Source: Mactra quadrangularis (lineage: Eukaryota > Mollusca > Bivalvia > Venerida > Mactridae). Taken from it: DNA of 64,000 nucleotides. Shown one piece after another: positions 57,821 through 64,000 of this stretch. A program made the translations under genes and the position numbers. The DNA lies in assembly GCA_025267735.1 (NCBI GenBank), contig CM046303.1:39073380-39137379 (forward strand), in the 5' to 3' direction. Numbering within the stretch: position 1 is the stretch's first letter; each line of letters opens with the position of its first letter. The notes under the pieces are model-generated. The model was not told the DNA's origin. It saw only the letters and a list, made by a program, of their open reading frames with translations, and searched no databases.

Positions 57821-58028
57821 GAGTCCAGGGCTTTTTTTCAATGTTTGGGGACGGGGCCTGGGACCTTTTCTTATATAGAACATTTTATCGCAATTTCATA
57901 TAAAGGGGAACAAAAATTCCAAGTTAAACTCCAAATTTTGGGAAAACTGCATGATTTTAAAGAAATTTCATGAGGGGAAGGCGCCTGTAAACGGCCCCTG
58001 TTATATAAGGAAAAATAGGCCTGGAGTC
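57821..58028. mobile_element. hAT-like MITE with 5-bp duplication, second family
   Basis: The element 57826-58023 has ends CAGGGCTTTTTTTCA and (reverse complement) CAGGCCTATTTTTCC. Both have GGGGCC motifs further in. GAGTC flanks it on both sides (57821-57825, 58024-58028). Confidence 0.68.
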
Positions 58029-58689
58029 TGTAACAAGACTGACTTTAGGTGATAATGTGACAAATTTACTCATGATGCCGAGCATCTCCGTACAATGGTG
58101 AGTAAGACAGTTTGTGCACAAATGGTGAAACTATGATTCAACAAAAGCTGGTGAGAAAATAAGATAAAGGGAAGTAACTCTTCCCACAATAAGGAAAGGC
58201 TAAAATACATATATTCCGTTCCGGTCCGTATTTAACACAAGCATCACGCACACTAACCCAAACGCAACAACTCGAATGACATTCAATTTAAGAAGCCTAA
58301 AACTAAAGAACGTCGTGATACACTGACCTTTAGCAATGTTATAAATAAAACATCAAAACAACAAACAAACCAATAGCTCGACCCCCATCTGACAAAAGTA
58401 AGCAAACAAAATAGCGCTCAGCTTCTGAATCTGTATGACATAATTTTAATTTGGCCAAATACTCTATTCGGAAACACATGCACAGCGAGACCCATAAGAT
58501 GAAAAACATACAGCATAACAAATGTAAAATATCAAGTCAAATCAAGTACAAAGGCAATAATACTTACAGTTTAATTAAAACAACGAGTTGTAACAGTGAA
58601 ATATCGATCAGCAAAATGGCAATGTACAGTGTGGGTTGAGTGACGTCATAGAAAAAAGTCCGATATCGTTGCGCGTATATACATCAATG

Positions 58690-58755
58690 GGCACGTTCCA
58701 CAAGGCTATTGCTAGCTAGCGCTTTTTTAAAGCAATTTGTTGTGAAAAGTGCCCA
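58690..58755. repeat. 66-bp palindromic mini-element
   Basis: GGGCACGTTCCACAA at the left pairs with TTGTTGTGAAAAGTGCCC at the right, with GCTAGCTAGCGC in the middle. The left arm matches AGGCACTTTCCACAAGGC at 19649, linking it to the possible element there. Confidence 0.55.
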
Positions 58756-60081
58756 GTATAAAAGGAAAACTTTGGGATAGCGTGTTTTGAATAATTTTAT
58801 GTTCCATATGATGTACTTTTGTCTGTTATTTCGTAGAAGAAAGACAATTTGTACATACCATGAAAGAAAACTGAGTGGTTGTGGTAAAATAGAGGTCGGA
58901 AGAACTGCTTTGTCTTAGACTTGGGCTGGCTAAAGGTTACATACCACTAAATGGTTACCGGAAGTAGGCATTTACCGGAAGTAGAAAGTGTGACATGGTC
59001 GTTATTTATTTTTTGAGAGTGCATGGATACCTCATTTGTGGTGCTTTTTAATATTGAAGAGTATGTATGTCTTTGACAATGCTTTTCCTATGAAATTATG
59101 CAAAAATTCAATGGATCCGGTAAGTTTAGTCGCGAAAACTGGTTAAAAGGGGAGATGACTCTCTACGGCTGGTGAAGAGTTAAAAACCAGGACATTTTCA
59201 GGGTAGTAACTTTCAATCGAAATTTATTTTCTTATAAGTAACGTAACTTTTTTTCTAATACTGATCATTTTGAGGGGAATAGATAGATCTTTCAGCCTAT
59301 ATATGGTTTTGGGTATCTCACACCCCTGGGTCATAGTGTAATTTTTCATTGAAAATGAGACTTTTTATATACAACAAAGAAGGATTTTATTTAGTGGTAT
59401 GTAACCTTTAAGAGATAACGTCGTCTGCCAGATTTATGATTTTTGATGGATTGCATATAAAGATTCTGGACAAAATCATTAATATATGTCATTTAGATGT
59501 AGAAAATGGATGTTTGGTGTTGAATGGTGCATGTTGTGGTGCTGGACTGTCCAAATATGGGATAATTAGGGTAAAATGCCCATCCGAGACCCCATCCGCA
59601 ACCAGTTTGTGCACAGATTGATGTATCAATTCCCATGCAATGTGATTTTTTAGCCATTATGCATGCCTATCACATCTGTGCTATAATAGTTAATGTTGTA
59701 ATGATCTCCATTGGATTATTAAGCCTCTAACTGTCAATGATGAAGGGAAAACTGGTGTCAGAGTTGGGCTGTAGGCCGGTCATGAAGATCAGCAGAACTG
59801 CATTCTCATCTGATTTATTGTCATATGATGTATAAATGATATTATATTTAGTTATTTTCTTGTAAAAGCACTAATTTTTGTCATATTTATCAATTCTAAC
59901 CCAATACATTCTCATATGCACTCAACATAAGATATAAAAAAGCAAGAAAAAATGAATGAACTGCTCAAAAATCACTTCCGCGGTATCATCACTGGTCATA
60001 CACACCATCAAGATGACTGCAATCTGCGTAAACACATATCCAGCAGACCACGGTCGTACTGGATCTGTACTTTTTCCCTTT

Positions 60082-60344
60082 GAGGTCACGTCGAGATGAA
60101 CTTTGTGTCGACCAATCAATGGGTAGCTTTCATCTAGACGAAAACACTACTAATCACATTTTGATTTCGTAATTTCTATTTTAGACCAAGTTTTGCTTGC
60201 TAATTTAACCGCGGTAATATTCACAGGCCGCGATTGGGCGGCTCATTTCAAATTTCGTGACGTAGACGATGTAAACAAGTTACGTATCATAACAATTTCG
60301 TCATGAATATTATGATGAGAAAAGGTCACCTGAACGTGACCTTC
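60082..60344. mobile_element. MITE-M copy 3
   Basis: GAGGTCACGTCGAGATGAAC at the start and GGTCACCTGAACGTGACC at the end; interior ATTCACAGGCCGCGATTGGG and GTGACGTAGACGATGTAAAC. It retains more CpG than copy 1 at 21963, where most of these sites are TpG/CpA, so it is probably the youngest of the three. Flanking homology continues to about 60417. Confidence 0.78.
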
Positions 60345-62655
60345 GTTTGGAAAAGGCCAGATCTACATTAGCGAGTATGCGAGCGGTAAAATTGTAGATC
60401 GGGTTTTAATCAGATTGAGATGACTGCTACGGGGCTGTATTAGCATTTCTTATTTACATGAACACATAAAATCACACAAAGTTGTGACCTAGCACTTGTT
60501 TTTGCCTATTTTAGTAAGGGGGCGATGTGTCAGATTTGTTGAATAGAGCTTCTTTTCATGAAGCTAATAGCTTTGTCTCCGTTAGGCGGTAGGGCACAAA
60601 TTTCCTTTTGGCCGCAAACTGGGAGTCCCGCTTTCTTCAAGTTATTTTGTCAGTTGCATGAATCTGATTAATAATTTAGACTGCCAAGAATAGGAGGTTA
60701 CATAAATTGAATTTTGAAAGAAAAAGGATCCTGTGAGCCCATTATTTAGGTTGTGGATCTGGAAGTGAACACAGCTCCATACCAAACCCATTTGTTTGAG
60801 AATTTTTTGAGTCAAAAGTTAATTTACCATCACATTTTTTAACATAAAACCTGTTTATTCTGTTGCAACTGACACTAAAATCCTCAATTTTTGTGGTATT
60901 CATTATTTTACTGGTTTGCCTTTCAGGCTTTGAGTTACTTAGGGACAATTAGGGATCATTGATATCATCATCCGACTAAGGTCTGAAAAGGCTGTGAATT
61001 AGTACTGAACCCATCCCCATTACCGAAGGTCAGGTTACCATTATGTTCATTTATTCTATTGTCAAAGACTTTTTTTTCAGTCTAGGATATTTTACATCCA
61101 CAGAACAACAATTTATGTAATTTTTGTGCCTTTAAATGGGAATTTTACACCTTTTTTGAAATCCCACCCACCTACTCAGTGCTTTTCTTCTCCGAACGGT
61201 CATGATCATTACACGCAGTCAAATTATCAGCAAGTGTGATATAAAAAAAATTGGAAAAACAAGAAATATACATTCACAGACTCAAAATATCCTCATATAG
61301 ACACCACTGGTGAGAACATTTTTCTCAGGAAGTGAGATCAGTGGTCTTCCAGAAATGTAGCGGATAATCCAGATTTTGAAGAGCCCCCCTTAGGCCAGCT
61401 GATTGATAAGTCATAAAGTCACCTTGGTGACATCCATGTTTAAAAAATCTGATTTGATTCATTTGAATTGACTGTGGTCTGCATAGAAACATGTCATCTG
61501 GTTATCTGATGTGACATTAAAACGTTTTTAAACCAGAAAAAGCTTGATAATTGGTTCATTTTTTGCTATTTTTGGTCATTTTTTCTCTAAAAATCACTAT
61601 ACAAACATAGAAAAGGTGAAAATAATGCTTGAAAAATGTTGCTTTTGTCTTTTCTATCATGAATATACAGAAAAACATCAAGATATTGTCAGTTATAACA
61701 CTAATTTATGTGAAAAAGCTTTAATTTCAAGGATATGTAATTTTAAAAAAAATGCCTAAAATATGACCAATTTCTTGAGAATGGGTGATGTCAGCTAAAA
61801 TGCTCTAACTGCTTAGATAATCAAATTTTTTTTATGAAACTGCACAGAATAGCTCAGAAGTGATTGGTCTTTCACTTTATGAATTGATTTTTAAGAGCCA
61901 AAAAACTTTTTGTCCCTTAAACCCGAAACGACTGTCGAGATGACCGTAATAAGTTTACCGCCGCTTCGCAGCGCTAAACTTAAAAACTATACAGGGGCAT
62001 TTAATTGAGTAAAATAAAAAGGGACATTATTAGATTAAGTACGGTTCTGTAATTGTAGACGGTAATTGTCTACACTTGTGTCAAAAATTGATGTGAGACT
62101 GCACTGTCAAAGTGTGATCTTAGTCGCTTAAGTTTTATAAAAATCATCAAAGGCGTCACCGATATTACAACTTTGAAGTAGCACTAAGATCAATGAAAAC
62201 CGAAATACGATGGAACAAACTCCTCAACTATTTAGAGCGATATATATTACAGAAATGGAGAAATGGTTGGTCTCCAGGTTTGTTGAGTTTAACCCTTAAT
62301 TTGTCATTGCATGTTAAGAGATAGATTGTTATCTTACAGATGGTTTAAATTTATGGTCAATGAGAATCTCTTGCTCTGGTCAGTTTTCAAGTTTTCAGCC
62401 TGAATGTTACTTTGTTTCGATAGTTGAAAATGGGTTGTTTCACCACAATAATATTGAAATTCAATTTCTGAAATTCGTAACCATGACAATAAAACCTCTA
62501 AGTATTAAGTATTGTCAGACTGTAGGAGTTGTTGATTAGGGTAAAAATGATTGTCTATATTGTATAGATACGATATAGATCGTATATGCACCTCAAACAT
62601 TGGCCGATTCAATAACAATAGATCACATGTGAAGAGTGTAATGTATCTAATTTTA

Positions 62656-62874
62656 TTCTTTTTTTACGTTGCATTCAACACCTAGGTCATATACATGACA
62701 GCCAGCTCTTCCTACTATAGATTTCCTGGACACTTATCTATCCCCAGTACTAATTTACCCTACCACACAGCCGGCAACTCATGTATAGGGTATGACCTGC
62801 TGCGACCGGGTTTCGAACCCGCGATCTCTGGATTTGAAGTCAGACATGCTAACCACTACGCCACGGCCGCAGCT
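62656..62874 (-). mobile_element. SINE-1 copy
   Basis: Read on the minus strand: tRNA-like head with GGCGTAGTGGTTAGC and B box GGGTTTCGAAACCC-like text (GCGGGTTTCGAAACCCGGTC), then the same body as 11409-11650, ending in a short A-run. No clean target duplication was found, and there are more differences than in the 11-kb copy, so it is older. Confidence 0.85.
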
Positions 62875-64000
62875 TTTAAACTTTAATCTGACCAAGCATC
62901 TATCACTTAACTATCGAAGCGGAGATTATAATATCGAAACTGGCATTAAGGTTTAAGTAGTTTTGAAGTAAACAATTTCAATTCTTTAAATAAAGTCATC
63001 TTAGTACTTGAGTTGTATCCGTGTTGCTCTCTCTTGGTAAACTAAATGGATCACTATCAGTATATATCAAACTGAAACTATTGTTGTCTATTCATGTACA
63101 TTAGTTTAAGTTTCCTTCTACTTGACTTAGGTCACCGTTTGAAATTAAAGGAAAAGTTGACCATTTCCAAGAAAAATAGTTTCTGTCCTGAAAGGAGTGC
63201 ATTATAGTACAGTCGAGGCTGTCACATGTGATCCTCGAACAGACTTGCAAAAATGTCCAATAAGAGTCTTTAAATACAGATCCAAAGTTCGAATGGAGTT
63301 CAATTAATTGCACTTACTGATGAAGTCAATATAACTTCTTTACTTTATAACTACCTTGTTTTTATTGAATGTCAAAAATAATCAAAAACAATTTGAATTC
63401 AGGCATTTTTTCTTCAAAAATACGCTTTCTGTACGTCTGTGATGACAGTAAATTTATCACAGAAAAAAATCAATAGAAGCGTTACTTTCAGTCTAAACGA
63501 CAAACTTTCATCGACATTTGACATTCGGTCCAGCAAAATGAAATATTTTACTGGACCTAATTAAAGTTTACTGGACCAAAAAAAAAATATTAGCAATAAT
63601 GTTAAGAAATCAGTTTATTTTTATGATTTGAATAAGATATCCTAAATTTATATAAACAATATAACATCAAATAACACATTTCAATTCACTTCGGACCACT
63701 AATTTTCTAAAAGTTACTAAACCAACAACGATTTTGGTGGACTTGGTCATGCGTAATGCAGCGTTTGTTTTGAAATCCAATTACATGTCCATAGTCTCAT
63801 GAAATAGGGTGTCTTTTTTAATTCAGCTGATTTATAGAGTAAAAATGTTTTGGATGTCCGAAACTTGGTCGCATTTGATAAAATTTAATAGCCCTTAACA
63901 CATGAGTGGTCACTCAGGCAGTCTAGACTGTATATGTTTAAGTATTTTAAAAAACTGAGGTACAATAATTTCATTTTATAATGCTATGTTCCTTACCGCT

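Larger units (their letters stand above)
49393..64000 (+). other. presumed MAN2B1 intron 2 (repeat-filled)
   Basis: Past the donor at 49393 no further GH38-like coding block was recognised on the plus strand. The interval holds MITE-M copies, a tandem duplication, SINEs, a Tigger-like element and small MITEs. Stretches without anything recognised include 52322-54898, 56142-57825, 58756-60081, 60418-62655 and 62875-64000. Calling it intron assumes that the gene continues to the right. Confidence 0.4.

Overview
The window is eukaryotic nuclear DNA, A+T-rich, repeat-dense and gene-poor. The spliceosomal introns, the mobile-element repertoire and above all the pearl-like satellite-bearing elements point to a bivalve mollusc. 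That assignment is inference, and the species cannot be named from sequence alone. Nearly all open frames over 60 codons are chance or repeat-derived.

Genes. One gene is identified securely: the first two coding exons of a lysosomal alpha-mannosidase (MAN2B1, glycoside hydrolase family 38) on the plus strand at 48714-48809 and 49290-49392. They encode a signal peptide and the zinc-ligand HTHDD motif. I found no exon 3 in the remaining 14.6 kb, so the gene should continue past the right edge. A possible two-exon, 57-codon gene lies at 41014-42150. Weaker exon candidates are at 28284-28368 (minus), 34622-34695 (plus), 34764-34799 (minus) and 44508-44702 (plus). No rRNA, functional tRNA or CRISPR array was seen.

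Mobile DNA, left to right: a pogo-like element (1267-2172); a short hairpin-ended element (9203-9434); a mariner-type element with TA duplication (10266-11297); a young tRNA-derived SINE with a 16-bp target duplication (11409-11650); and a three-level nest at 12438-19417. In the nest, a Tc1-like element with a broken transposase is interrupted by a hAT-type element with an 8-bp duplication, which holds a 4.4-kb pearl-like element. Then come further SINEs, a three-copy MITE-like family, a ~530-bp satellite, two more kinds of pearl-like element (24871-25796, 29123-29640, 29908-30970) and a LINE 3' end (27208-27640). Next are two long-TIR elements with 9-bp duplications (33451-34242, 38948-40820), two small elements with 5-bp duplications (33081-33373, 57826-58023) and a Tigger-like element (54899-56141).

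Most striking is the pearl-like group. Three sequence-divergent families share a ~145-bp core monomer. Each core carries the same nuclear-receptor-type box (on the minus strand, AGGTCA half-sites arranged as DR1 plus DR0, or DR0 alone). The cores are framed by a 5' GC hairpin and by a 5' arm that can pair with the 3' terminal hairpin. In the largest element the monomers form a 643-bp higher-order repeat. The window would therefore hold roughly thirty candidate receptor sites at nucleosome-like spacing on mobile DNA. Whether they are bound is untested.
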